From Bifidobacterium apri (GTDB taxonomy: Bacteria > Actinomycetota > Actinomycetes > Actinomycetales > Bifidobacteriaceae), in contig NZ_WBSO01000001.1 in NCBI RefSeq assembly GCF_009299485.1, positions 334,667-398,666 of the forward strand: a stretch of DNA of 64,000 bases, read 5' to 3'. The notes under the pieces were generated by a model. The model saw nothing but the letters and a program-made list of their open reading frames with translations, searched no databases and was not told the DNA's origin. Made by a program: the position numbers and the translations under genes. Of the stretch, positions 1 through 8,237 are shown piece by piece. The stretch's first letter is position 1; every line of letters starts with the position of its first letter.

Positions 1-33
1 ATGATGCCGTTGCAGATGGGACGAGCGATGGCT

Positions 34-1857
34 TTAGTCTTTGTCACGCCCCTGCTGATCGTCATCGCCAAGGGAGGGGAATGACAGATCTGGAATATCA
101 AAGCCATAGCCCGATGCAGGCGTGTTGCCGTGGGAATCGTCGTCGCCGGCATCCGGGAACAGATTCACGGAAGGCGCGGCGTTGGTAGCTTGGGCGTCTG
201 TGTTCGGGGCGCCGAATGATGATGACGGTGCAGCGGCAGATACCGGCGCTACAGGCGTTACCGGCGTTACAGGTACCGATGCCGGTGCTGGTGTTGCAGG
301 GGTCTGCACGGAAGCATCGGAGAACACGCTCGGCATCGATACAGGCTGCGATTGGATTCCCGCCGAGAAATCCTGCACTGGGGCATCCAACGGAGCCCCA
401 GCAGATGCCGCTGCGCCAGGAACAGGCGCGGCTGCGGAACTATTGCCGAACACAGAGTCATTGCCGGTCGGGAATATCGACACCGGAGCAGACGCAGACG
501 GTGCCGCCGGAACGGAACCGGCAGCCGCTGCAGCGAACAAATCGGAGGACTGATCGGCAGCAGGCGGATTGAAGTCGGCGGCAGACGGAACCGACTGGCC
601 ATTGAACAGCGGCGACGGCTGGAACGACGGCGGCACAGAAACAGGTGAATCAGTACCCACAGACGCCGGCGTGTCGGCCTGAGCCGGTGTGACCGGGGAA
701 CCCATGTTCGGGAAAATCGTCGACTGGTTGCTGCTGGCCAGTGCCGCCAATGACGGGCTACCTTGGGCATTGGCAGATGCGGCGGCTTGGGAAACAGGGC
801 TTTGGGCAGCTCCGAACAACGAAGCATCGAGCTGCTGCGCAGCCGTGGGCTGCCCTACCCCGGCATTGCCGGACGACGGTACACCGAACGCAGGCAGATA
901 ATCCGCCCCAGCGCCAGAAAACACACTGTTGGCAGAGTCTGCAGAAGTATGCTGTGGGGTTCCCACAGACACCGGGGAAGTCGATACAGCCGGCGTTCCC
1001 GCGCCGAAAGCCGGCTGATCAGACTGACTCGGAACGAAAATCGCCTGTTCGGCCTCATGCAGCGCGTCAAACGACTGCGGGGTCGCAGCAGCAGCGTATG
1101 CGGCGACTCCCGATCCAGGGGCGAACTGCGGCAACGCTGCTTCCCCCTGCTGGGCGAACAACGGTTTGACCCCGCCATCGGCGTGCGGCTGAGCTGCCTG
1201 CTCTTCCGGGCTTCCCACATAATCTGCGACGCGGGCATAGGATTCAATGCGGCTGAGCAACTGGACGCAAGCATTGATGTAATAATCGACTTGCCGTTCA
1301 TCATATCCGTGCTTGCCGCGACGCTGGGTGAAAATCACGTTGGCGACGCGCTGGGCGTTCAAATCGATGTCTTTCTTGGACTGATCCTGATCAGCTCCGT
1401 CTATGCCGAGCTCCGCAGCAGCCTTGTCAACAACCTGGTCGACCAAACGATCCACCTGCTTGCGGTCATAGGACGGCTGCTTGCCCTCCCCGGCGGCGAA
1501 ACGCTTGCGCTGCGGACGCTGCGCATGTCCGGCGATTTGACGATACAGATCTTCCGTCTGGGCCTTCCACGCCACACGGCCATGCTGCGTGATCTCCCAT
1601 GTCGTCTGTTTGTCCACGACTGCACGCTCAAGTCTTGCCAATGCAGCGTCAACCTGGGCGATCGCGTAACCGCCCTTGCGCATCTCGAAGGACACGTTCT
1701 GAATGTCCTTTTGCGTCAGCTGCATGCCTTCACTGTCATACAGCTTGTGCGCACGCTCAAGAAACTCGTCGACCTGGGGCACGTCATAGCCCCACTTGCG
1801 CTTGCTTACCAGCGCAATACCTGACGCACCCTGCTCGGTTTCAGGTTTCTTAGCCAT
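34..1857 (-). CDS. DivIVA-domain protein with long Ala/Pro/Ser-rich tail
   Basis: 607 residues. The N-terminal third carries four short copies of the DivIVA-domain motif (Y-D/A-x-x-Q-V-D followed by hydrophobics) near residues 24-33, 64-73, 130-139 and 185-194, each starting a short segment typical of the actinobacterial 'DivIVA domain-containing protein' family. From about residue 215 to the end it is low-complexity, rich in Ala, Ser, Pro, Gln and Val, ending in an acidic stretch. DivIVA-type modules bind curved membrane or polar scaffolds, so a cell-pole or division role is a reasonable inference, but this is not the canonical Wag31/DivIVA and has no long coiled coil. The start ATG at 1857 has a GGAGGTCG-type ribosome site a few bases upstream. 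It is a single gene with no operon partner in view. The tail looks disordered. Confidence 0.8.
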   Translation of the reverse strand: MAKKPETEQGASGIALVSKRKWGYDVPQVDEFLERAHKLYDSEGMQLTQKDIQNVSFEMRKGGYAIAQVDAALARLERAVVDKQTTWEITQHGRVAWKAQTEDLYRQIAGHAQRPQRKRFAAGEGKQPSYDRKQVDRLVDQVVDKAAAELGIDGADQDQSKKDIDLNAQRVANVIFTQRRGKHGYDERQVDYYINACVQLLSRIESYARVADYVGSPEEQAAQPHADGGVKPLFAQQGEAALPQFAPGSGVAAYAAAATPQSFDALHEAEQAIFVPSQSDQPAFGAGTPAVSTSPVSVGTPQHTSADSANSVFSGAGADYLPAFGVPSSGNAGVGQPTAAQQLDASLFGAAQSPVSQAAASANAQGSPSLAALASSNQSTIFPNMGSPVTPAQADTPASVGTDSPVSVPPSFQPSPLFNGQSVPSAADFNPPAADQSSDLFAAAAAGSVPAAPSASAPVSIFPTGNDSVFGNSSAAAPVPGAAASAGAPLDAPVQDFSAGIQSQPVSMPSVFSDASVQTPATPAPASVPVTPVTPVAPVSAAAPSSSFGAPNTDAQATNAAPSVNLFPDAGDDDSHGNTPASGYGFDIPDLSFPSLGDDDQQGRDKD

Positions 1858-2124
1858 TGACTACCGACCTCCTAGACGTATATTCCTAGGTTCAACTGTA
1901 CGTGATTGTTTAGACTCTTTTGCTGGGAAAACCCATAAACTGTGCCGAAAAGCGCATCGTTGTGCATCCGCCGCCGAGCGCCCAGCCGCGCACGACACTC
2001 TGCATTGCCTTGTCCCCCAACCACAATCTGGCTGCGATCTGGCTTGCCCTTGACCGCACCCCTGACTGGGAACACGCCGGGATGTGCGGCGTGGGGCGCG
2101 TCATGCGGTACAGTGGACGTTTGC

Positions 2125-2198
2125 GGGCGATTAGCTCAGTTGGTTAGAGCGCCACCTTTACACGGTGGATGTCGGGGGTTCGAATCCCTCATCGCCCA
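2125..2198 (+). tRNA. tRNA-Val (anticodon TAC)
   Basis: Complete cloverleaf by eye: the acceptor arm GGGCGAT (2125-2131) pairs with ATCGCCC (2191-2197), the anticodon stem CCACC/GGTGG encloses the loop TTTACAC giving anticodon TAC, and the T-loop reads GGTTCGAATCC. The discriminator base is A. CCA is not encoded. Confidence 0.96.
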
Positions 2199-2467
2199 CG
2201 TTCCGCACCCCTTGCGAATATTGGGATTGTAACGCGTGCGGATTCCCTGATTATGGCATTGACCAGATTTGGCCATCTCAATATTTCATGTATGGGGAAT
2301 TCGGAATCAAGTTGATCAAGTTGATTGAGCATGCCGGATTGATTGAGATGCCGGGCCCACAATCTGTTTTACAGATTCGCCGATTCGTTTGAAGATTCAC
2401 CGATGCGCTGTGATCGTTCGCCGCAAATCGTCGCCTCTACTGTTGTCATCTTCCTCCGTCATCTCCC

Positions 2468-2589
2468 GCTTCTACCGACGCCGACAAGCGCACAGTCATC
2501 GGTAAAAGCCTCTACCGACACTGAGAAACCTGTCACTGTCGGTAGAAGCTTCTGCCGACGGTCAGAACACTCTCGACTTCGGTAGCAGC
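2468..2589. repeat. Cluster of TACCGAC palindromes (class B element)
   Basis: Three consecutive imperfect inverted repeats built from CTTCTACCGAC and its complement GTCGGTAGAAG. The best is CTACCGACA paired with TGTCGGTAG around 2511-2547. The same motif occurs next to the CACAAACTGG palindromes at about 50.7-50.9, 54.3 and 58.3-58.7 kb, so it belongs to a dispersed composite intergenic element. Confidence 0.7.
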
Positions 2590-2672
2590 AGGAGGAGAGG
2601 CATATCCGAGCGTCCCGACGCGATCAGCCGACAATCCATGCCAAGGGGCAGGGTACACGCTTACGCCCCATC

Positions 2673-2916
2673 CACCAACTTCACAAACCAGCTACGCCAA
2701 GAACCTCACCAGCGTAACCAGTTTGCAGAGGAACACCAACTTCACAAACCAGCTACGCCAAGAACCTCGCCAGCGTAACCAGTTTGCAGAGGAACACCAA
2801 CTTCACAAACCAGCTACGCCAAGAACCTCACCAGCGTAACCAGTTTGCAGAGGAACACCAACTTCACAAACCAGCTACGCCAAGGACCTCGCCAGCGTAA
2901 CCAGTTTGCAGAGGAG
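2673..2916. repeat. Four tandem 61-bp units with palindromic core (class A element)
   Basis: Four near-identical 61-bp units begin at 2673, 2734, 2795 and 2856. Each contains CACAAACCAGCTACGC and, after a short loop, GCGTAACCAGTTTGC, which pair as a hairpin. Differences between units are single bases (for example CTCACC versus CTCGCC alternating). It lies in the 768-bp gap between tRNA-Val and the DUF3052 gene. The remainder of that gap (2199-2467, 2590-2672) shows no gene or recognisable site. Confidence 0.9.
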
Positions 2917-2966
2917 CATCAACTGGCTACGACTAAGACGCCGCTGGCGCAGTTGCTCGCTAGGAT

Positions 2967-3389
2967 TCAGTGGGAGGAACCCTTGCCGAAGGCGCGCAGC
3001 TGAATGCCGTTCCAATCTTTGCTGACAGTCAGCGGAGTGGCCGCATTCATGCCGGCCGTCTGCGCGGCAGACTGCACCGTGCTCGCGTTCGGAGCGCCCT
3101 CACGCCCAGGCTTCGGGCACAACACCCACATCGGGCCGTCATCGCCCAACACCGCGTATGCATCGACAATCGTGTCGGCGAGCTCGTCCTCGTCGTCACC
3201 GTCACGCCACCAGATGATGACCCCATCAACCGCGGAATCATAATCTTCGTCAACAAGTTCCTCACCCGTCAACTGCTCGATCTTCTCACGAATCGAATCG
3301 TCGACGTCATCATCCCACAGCCATTCCTGCACGATGTCCCCGGAACGGAACCCGAACTCTTCAGCGTTTTGAAATGCCGTTTCAATCAC
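2967..3389 (-). CDS. DUF3052 family protein
   Basis: 140 residues from the GTG at 3389. The acidic body (E-F-G-F-x-S-G-D-I-V-Q-E-W, then L-V-D-E-D-Y-D and V-I-I-W-W-R) is the signature of DUF3052, a small actinobacterial family of unknown function. Longer upstream reading is possible to 3536, but those residues are Arg/Cys-rich and unlike the family, whereas the GTG start places the family N-terminus correctly. No ribosome site precedes the GTG. A TATATT box ends seven bases upstream, so a leaderless transcript is plausible (inference). A C-terminal extension follows the conserved W-V-L-C-P-K segment. It is transcribed alone and its molecular role is not known. Confidence 0.82.
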   Translation of the reverse strand: MIETAFQNAEEFGFRSGDIVQEWLWDDDVDDSIREKIEQLTGEELVDEDYDSAVDGVIIWWRDGDDEDELADTIVDAYAVLGDDGPMWVLCPKPGREGAPNASTVQSAAQTAGMNAATPLTVSKDWNGIQLRAFGKGSSH

Positions 3390-3492
3390 GTTGCACAATA
3401 TAGCAAGACACGCGAACTTATTGGTTACAGACCGCTGTTTTTGGACACGCCACAACCGCTCAAGCAGCACAAACCTCGCCGCATGCAGCCGG

Positions 3493-4341
3493 TCACACCG
3501 TGCAATGCGGCAGGCTGTCCCCCTTGCCTTCACCAATCGCGACCAGTGCCTTGTACGCCTCGTCGAGCGTGGAAACCTTCACGTCACGCAACCCTGATGG
3601 CACATGGCCGACGACCTCGTCACAGTTTGACGCCGGAGCCAAGAACCATGTGGCGCCGTCGCGCTTGGCACCCTGCATTTTCAACCGGATACCACCGATC
3701 GCTCCGACTTTGCCGTTCTTGTCCATCGTCCCCGTGCCAGCGATCGTCTTGCCGCCAGTCTCGTCGCGCGCCGTCAGCTTGCTGATCACACCGAGCGTGT
3801 ACATCATGCCTGCGGACGGACCGCCGATATCGTCGATATGCATATCAACCTTCACGCCGGTGACATCCACACCCAGCTTCTTCGCGTACGCGAGCGCCTG
3901 CTTGGTGGCCGCCTTCTGAGACGAGGACATTTCCTTGTTGGCTTCCTTGTCGTATTCCTCAGATGTCTGGCCTGGGGTGAACACCGCTTCGCTGGGCAGC
4001 ACGGTGGTGTCGGACCTGAAATACATGACCAGCGTCGCGATATTAGGGACCGGATACCCCGGCACGCCGGAAGCGTTGACCGTGACCATCAGCAGTTTGC
4101 CCGACTGCCGGTGTGTTTTGGCACCGGAAATCGCGATAATCTGCTTGCCCGATGACGTACCGAGCACATTGCGTGTCGGGCCGGGCGTTTCAATCACATA
4201 CGGGCTAGGCATGAGCAGAACCAGCGCGCATAACAGCACACAGAACGCGCCGGCGTAAAATCCGAAACTGCGTCGGTCGAAATCGTTGCGCGCGCGGCGT
4301 AGCACAACCGCGATGGCATGGGTGACACGTGTGAAACTCAT
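3493..4341 (-). CDS. YlbL-like membrane-anchored Lon-domain (S16) protease
   Basis: 282 residues with one N-terminal membrane anchor (about 28-48) followed by an extracytoplasmic Lon-type proteolytic domain. The catalytic dyad is visible: Ser176 in G-G-P-S-A-G and Lys221 in the G-G-I-R-L-K segment. Actinobacterial and Bacillus YlbL proteins normally carry a PDZ domain between anchor and protease domain. Here the spacing (residues 60-140) is too short for a clear PDZ, so it appears reduced. It is divergently arranged with the putative zincin gene at 4571, an arrangement common in Actinobacteria. YlbL-type proteases act in envelope quality control and, in Bacillus, on a division inhibitor. The substrate here is unknown. 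Confidence 0.85.
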   Translation of the reverse strand: MSFTRVTHAIAVVLRRARNDFDRRSFGFYAGAFCVLLCALVLLMPSPYVIETPGPTRNVLGTSSGKQIIAISGAKTHRQSGKLLMVTVNASGVPGYPVPNIATLVMYFRSDTTVLPSEAVFTPGQTSEEYDKEANKEMSSSQKAATKQALAYAKKLGVDVTGVKVDMHIDDIGGPSAGMMYTLGVISKLTARDETGGKTIAGTGTMDKNGKVGAIGGIRLKMQGAKRDGATWFLAPASNCDEVVGHVPSGLRDVKVSTLDEAYKALVAIGEGKGDSLPHCTV

Positions 4342-4361
4342 ACCGCCATACTAGCCAGCCG

Positions 4362-4450
4362 ACCGCACACGGAAACGATTGCCCATCGCGGACTCATCGT
4401 CGTGGATTCGGATAGCGAACCAACCGCACACGAAAATAATCGCCCATCGC
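4362..4450. repeat. Two 28-bp direct repeats spaced 61 bp
   Basis: ACCGCACACGRAAAYRATYG plus CCCATCGC occurs at 4362-4389 and 4423-4450 in the divergent intergenic region between the YlbL-like and zincin genes. The intervening bases differ. It could be a duplicated promoter or operator element for the divergent pair, or a decayed repeat. Confidence 0.55.
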
Positions 4451-4570
4451 CGCGCGCGCATACATGTCATGGGATTGTCGAAATGCGCTCACCATCAGCG
4501 AACAATGAGACGGCTGACTGTATCATTGGGGGTACTTACGCGCCCACGCTCAACCGAAGGATTACAGGTC

Positions 4571-6223
4571 ATGGATGAAAACGCGATACACCAGTGGCTC
4601 ATCGATTGTTTTGGCCCGATCCAAGGAGAAATGGCCTGGCAGCAGCTTTCCCAACTGCCGCAGGAGGTCCGGGACCAACTGGCGCAGCAGGATCCCGCGA
4701 AATTGCCGAAACCCGACGAAGTGCGGGCGATGATGAAGGCGTTCACCGAAGGCGGGCTCAATTCACTGACCGAAATGCGGCAAACCGTCGAACGCGGGCC
4801 GATCAACGTGAAACTTGCAGCCACGATCGCGTTGGAACGCGCCAACGATGATTCATCGTGGCAATCCGTCAACGCGCAGGATGCCGCCAGCGTCCGGCGT
4901 GCCGCCAGCGAAGCGAACCTGTGGCTGGACAGCGCCTGCACGTTCAATCCGGCTGCGGGCGAAACCGAAGTGCTGACACGCGCCGACTGGGTGAACGGGA
5001 CACTTGACTCGTGGGCAACATTCGCCGCACCGGTCGCATCCGCGATGAATGAGGCCTTGGCTTCTGTGGTGTCCGAACGATTGGGAGACACGTTCAACGG
5101 TGACATCGCCGGCATATACGCCGGTCCGATTCCGCTGCCGATTCCGGAGAATCTCAAGAATCCCGCGCAAATCGTCAAACTGCTGGCGAACACGTCGTTC
5201 GCCATGCAACTTGGCCATGCTGCGGGTGACTTGTCACACGAGGTTCGCGGCAGCTTCGATCAGGGCGTGCCCCTGCTGAACAATCCGGCAGGCGGACTCA
5301 TCGCGCAAAACGCCATCGAATACGCGCGATCGCTCGATATCGATCAAAGCGAAGTGCTCGCCTTCCTCGCATTGCAGGAGGCAGCGCACGCCAGGCTGTT
5401 CGCGGCCGTGCCATGGCTGATGCCCCGCTTCGAAGCGCTTATTGGCAAGTATGCGCGTGGGACGCGTATCGATTTGGATGCGATGGAAGAGCAGCTGCGT
5501 GACGCGGAAATCACGGACCCCGATTCCTTCTCCGGCGCCGTCAACCTCACCAATGTGGCCATCCCCGACACGCCGGAACAGCGTGAAGCGCTGTCCAGCC
5601 TCGAGGAGCTCCTGACGTTGGTGGAAGGCTGGGCAGACTGCGTCACATGGAAGGCCGGTATGGCCCATCTGCCGCATTTGGATCAGCTGCGTGAAATGAT
5701 GCGCCGCGAACGCGCAGTCGGCGGGCCGGCTCAACGGACCTTCGAATCGTTGCTCGGACTGCAACTGCGGCCCAAGCGCATCCGGGAAGCGGCGGAGTTG
5801 TGGGCGCGCATCGACGCGGACCGCGGTACGGACGGTCGGGACGCGAAGTGGTCGCATCCTGATTTGCTGCCGACTCTGCCCAATGAGGACTCCGGCAGCC
5901 CAGCCGCTCAGGGGACGGCTGAGGCTTCAGGGACGGATGCTGCATTCGGAACGGATGCTACGGGCGGCAACAACACCGGTATTGACTGGGATGCCGAGCT
6001 GTCCAAGCTGCTGGACGAGGACGCGCACGGCAAAGACGGATCCGCTGAACACGCCGACCTGGATCAGGGGCATCCTGCGCAGTCTGGCGACACGGACGGC
6101 GGCACGCGTTCAGACAACGGAAACGGCGGTGACACCGCCGACTCCGGCGATGACGACGATTCAAACGATTCCGGCGACCGTTACGATTACGGCGACGGCC
6201 CTGCCTCAGACGACAACCACTGA
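4571..6223 (+). CDS. Putative zincin-like (DUF2342/TIGR03624) hydrolase
   Basis: 550 residues from the ATG at 4571, preceded by GAAGGA. The body matches the actinobacterial 'zinc-dependent metalloprotease/putative hydrolase' family: the G-x-Y-A-G-P-I-P-L-P-I-P segment around 182-192, N-T-S-F-A-M-Q-L-G-H-A-A-G-D near 207-220 and the helical E-A-A-H-A-R-L-F segment near 270-277. The nominal HExxH is Q-E-A-A-H here (first His replaced by Gln), so zinc protease activity is uncertain. The last ~110 residues are an Asp/Gly/Ser/Thr-rich disordered tail. The neighbours (divergent YlbL-like gene, then UvrD-type helicase, phosphotransferase-like protein and DUF3107) form a conserved actinobacterial neighbourhood, which supports the family call more than it reveals the reaction. 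Confidence 0.8.
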   Translation: MDENAIHQWLIDCFGPIQGEMAWQQLSQLPQEVRDQLAQQDPAKLPKPDEVRAMMKAFTEGGLNSLTEMRQTVERGPINVKLAATIALERANDDSSWQSVNAQDAASVRRAASEANLWLDSACTFNPAAGETEVLTRADWVNGTLDSWATFAAPVASAMNEALASVVSERLGDTFNGDIAGIYAGPIPLPIPENLKNPAQIVKLLANTSFAMQLGHAAGDLSHEVRGSFDQGVPLLNNPAGGLIAQNAIEYARSLDIDQSEVLAFLALQEAAHARLFAAVPWLMPRFEALIGKYARGTRIDLDAMEEQLRDAEITDPDSFSGAVNLTNVAIPDTPEQREALSSLEELLTLVEGWADCVTWKAGMAHLPHLDQLREMMRRERAVGGPAQRTFESLLGLQLRPKRIREAAELWARIDADRGTDGRDAKWSHPDLLPTLPNEDSGSPAAQGTAEASGTDAAFGTDATGGNNTGIDWDAELSKLLDEDAHGKDGSAEHADLDQGHPAQSGDTDGGTRSDNGNGGDTADSGDDDDSNDSGDRYDYGDGPASDDNH

Positions 6224-6317
6224 CCGTATGGCGAGTACGCATCACGCATGATTCCGCGTACCTCGCACCAATGGTGACAGCGTCCTGGACCGGCAAACAG
6301 ACAGACCATCGGGTGAT

Positions 6318-6352
6318 CTGACGGTCTGACGATCAGACGGTCAGACCGTCAG
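6318..6352. terminator. Bidirectional hairpin between converging genes
   Basis: CTGACGGTCTGA (6318-6329) pairs perfectly with TCAGACCGTCAG (6341-6352). It sits between the ends of the plus-strand gene ending at 6223 and the minus-strand helicase, and overlaps the last bases of the latter. No U-tract. Confidence 0.55.
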
Positions 6353-7866
6353 ACAAGGAAACGGCTTGGACGCCGGCGCGCGCCCGTCTCACTGGACTGC
6401 CGTGCCGCGAACGACAGATGCAACGTGTCCTCAGCACGCGTAACCCCGACATACATCAGCCGTCGTTCCTCCTCAAGCGCTTCGCCCGGCGCCGGCGACC
6501 CATACGGCAGCAACCCCTCCGAACAGCCGACAATGAACACATGCGGAAATTCCAGGCCCTTCGACGCGTGAATCGTGGACACCGTCACCGCAGCGGAATC
6601 CCGCACAATCCCCTTCGCTTCCAGCAGTGCCGACTGCTCCTGCACATCATCGGCGAGCGCCGACGACTGCCAACTGGCATCACGACGTACGCGGAATCGA
6701 AGCCGCTGCGCGCGCAACGCGGCGCACACATGCTGCTGCTGGGCATTAATACGCGTCAACACCGCGATATCAGACGCGGACACGCCATGCGCGACAAGCC
6801 GAGCAATCCGGGCCGCAACCCCTTGGGCCTCCTGCACGTCGTCATCGTATTGAGTACGAACCACACGCACGCCTGCACCGCGTCCGGATTCCAGACGCAG
6901 ATAATCCTCGCGATCGGCAGAAGCGGCAAGGATCCGGTTCGCATACCCGACAATCTGCGGTGTTGATCGATAATCCGTCCGCAAACTGATATCCGCCGCA
7001 ACCGGGGAGAATTCCTCGGTGAAATGCAGCAGATCATAGCTGCTCGCACCCGCGAACGAATAGATGGTCTGCGCCGGATCCCCCACCACGCAAATGTTGC
7101 GATTGTCACCAAGCCAGCGGGTCAGCAAACGGTGTTGAAGCGGCGAAACGTCCTGATATTCATCGACGGTGAGCCATCGGATCGAAGCTCGGATAGCGCG
7201 TGCCGCATCCGCATCGTCATCCATCACATGGCAGGCCATCAGCAGAATGTCATTGAAATCGATACGCCCTGTCGCGGATTTTTCCTGCTCATACGCCGTA
7301 TACACGTCAGCGAAACGGTTCGGCTCCAACCCGATGGGCGGCTGTCGGTGCGTGGCTGCGCACACCCTGCCATAATCATCCGGAGCGATAAGCTGCACCT
7401 TGCACCAGTTGATTTCCGCAAGCACATCCCGCACAGCGGACAATCCCGTTTGCGTGGGGTCAAGTCCTTCCGGATTCACCGTGCGGCGCAACGCCCGTGC
7501 AGTGAGTTCCTGGGGACGATCGGTGATGCGAGGGAACGGGGCGCCGCAAACGTCAGGCCAGACGCGACGGAGCTGATGAAGCGCCGCCGAATGGAATGTC
7601 GCAGCTGTGACATCATCGCCGACGCCTAGCGCGCCGAGCCGGGCGCGCATCTCAGCAGCGGCTTTCACGGAGAATGTGACGGCGAGGACCCTGCGGGCGT
7701 CCCAAGCGCCCGTCCGGCATCCGTACGCGATGCGCCGCGTAATCGTGCGCGTTTTACCGGCGCCTGCACACGCCACGATCCGCACCGGGCCGTCCAGCGC
7801 CGTTGCGGCTTCGCGTTGCGCGTCATCAAGGCCCGCGAGCACATCATCCTCAACCGAAACATCCAT
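6349..7866 (-). CDS. UvrD/Rep-family (UvrD2-like) ATP-dependent DNA helicase, short form
   Basis: 505 residues of superfamily 1 helicase. Walker A A-G-A-G-K-T lies near 34-39, Walker B/motif II is V-D-E-Y-Q-D, motif III V-V-G-D-P-A-Q-T-I-Y-S-F-A-G, motif V T-I-H-A-S-K-G-L-E-F and motif VI Y-V-G-V-T-R-A. It unwinds DNA 3'-5' in repair. The context (next to the phosphotransferase-like gene and DUF3107) is that of actinobacterial uvrD2, but those proteins are about 700 residues with a C-terminal HRDC domain. Here the protein ends just after motif VI and HRDC is absent. It is divergent from the gene at 8238. Confidence 0.87.
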   Translation of the reverse strand: MDVSVEDDVLAGLDDAQREAATALDGPVRIVACAGAGKTRTITRRIAYGCRTGAWDARRVLAVTFSVKAAAEMRARLGALGVGDDVTAATFHSAALHQLRRVWPDVCGAPFPRITDRPQELTARALRRTVNPEGLDPTQTGLSAVRDVLAEINWCKVQLIAPDDYGRVCAATHRQPPIGLEPNRFADVYTAYEQEKSATGRIDFNDILLMACHVMDDDADAARAIRASIRWLTVDEYQDVSPLQHRLLTRWLGDNRNICVVGDPAQTIYSFAGASSYDLLHFTEEFSPVAADISLRTDYRSTPQIVGYANRILAASADREDYLRLESGRGAGVRVVRTQYDDDVQEAQGVAARIARLVAHGVSASDIAVLTRINAQQQHVCAALRAQRLRFRVRRDASWQSSALADDVQEQSALLEAKGIVRDSAAVTVSTIHASKGLEFPHVFIVGCSEGLLPYGSPAPGEALEEERRLMYVGVTRAEDTLHLSFAARQSSETGARRRPSRFLV

Positions 7867-7945
7867 ATCTCGCTATTGTGTCAGCCGGCGCGACCGCGTG
7901 CAAACTTGACACGGATGACGCCCGATAACGCTCGATGACGTTCCC

Positions 7946-7978
7946 GGAGTTGATGTGGAGTTGACGTGGAGTTGATGT
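7946..7978. repeat. Three 11-bp tandem repeats
   Basis: GGAGTTGAYGT three times in a row (7946, 7957, 7968) in the 371-bp divergent intergenic region between the helicase and the phosphotransferase-like gene. Nothing else recognisable is seen in this gap. Confidence 0.7.
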
Positions 7979-8237
7979 CGGGTGGCGGAGGTTCCAGTGG
8001 TGGGAGGGCGCGAGACAGACAGGCGGCGGCTGGGCCGAGCGGTTTCGCGCGACGGAGACTGCGGGCGAATAGACCAAATCCGAAATCAACGGTCAATCAG
8101 CGAAACAGTCTAACCCCGGCAACCCAACCACGACTGCCCATTCCCGCCGATCATCATCCGCATACCTGTATACAGTTTTCCGCTCAAAATGCCGTATATT
8201 GCTCGATTCAGACGATTGCCTGTATTACTGTGGAACT

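Noticed and set aside
763..1824. A 353-codon plus-strand frame opposite the DivIVA-domain gene
   Set aside because: Antisense shadow; DivIVA motifs are on the minus strand and the plus frame has no ribosome site or family match.
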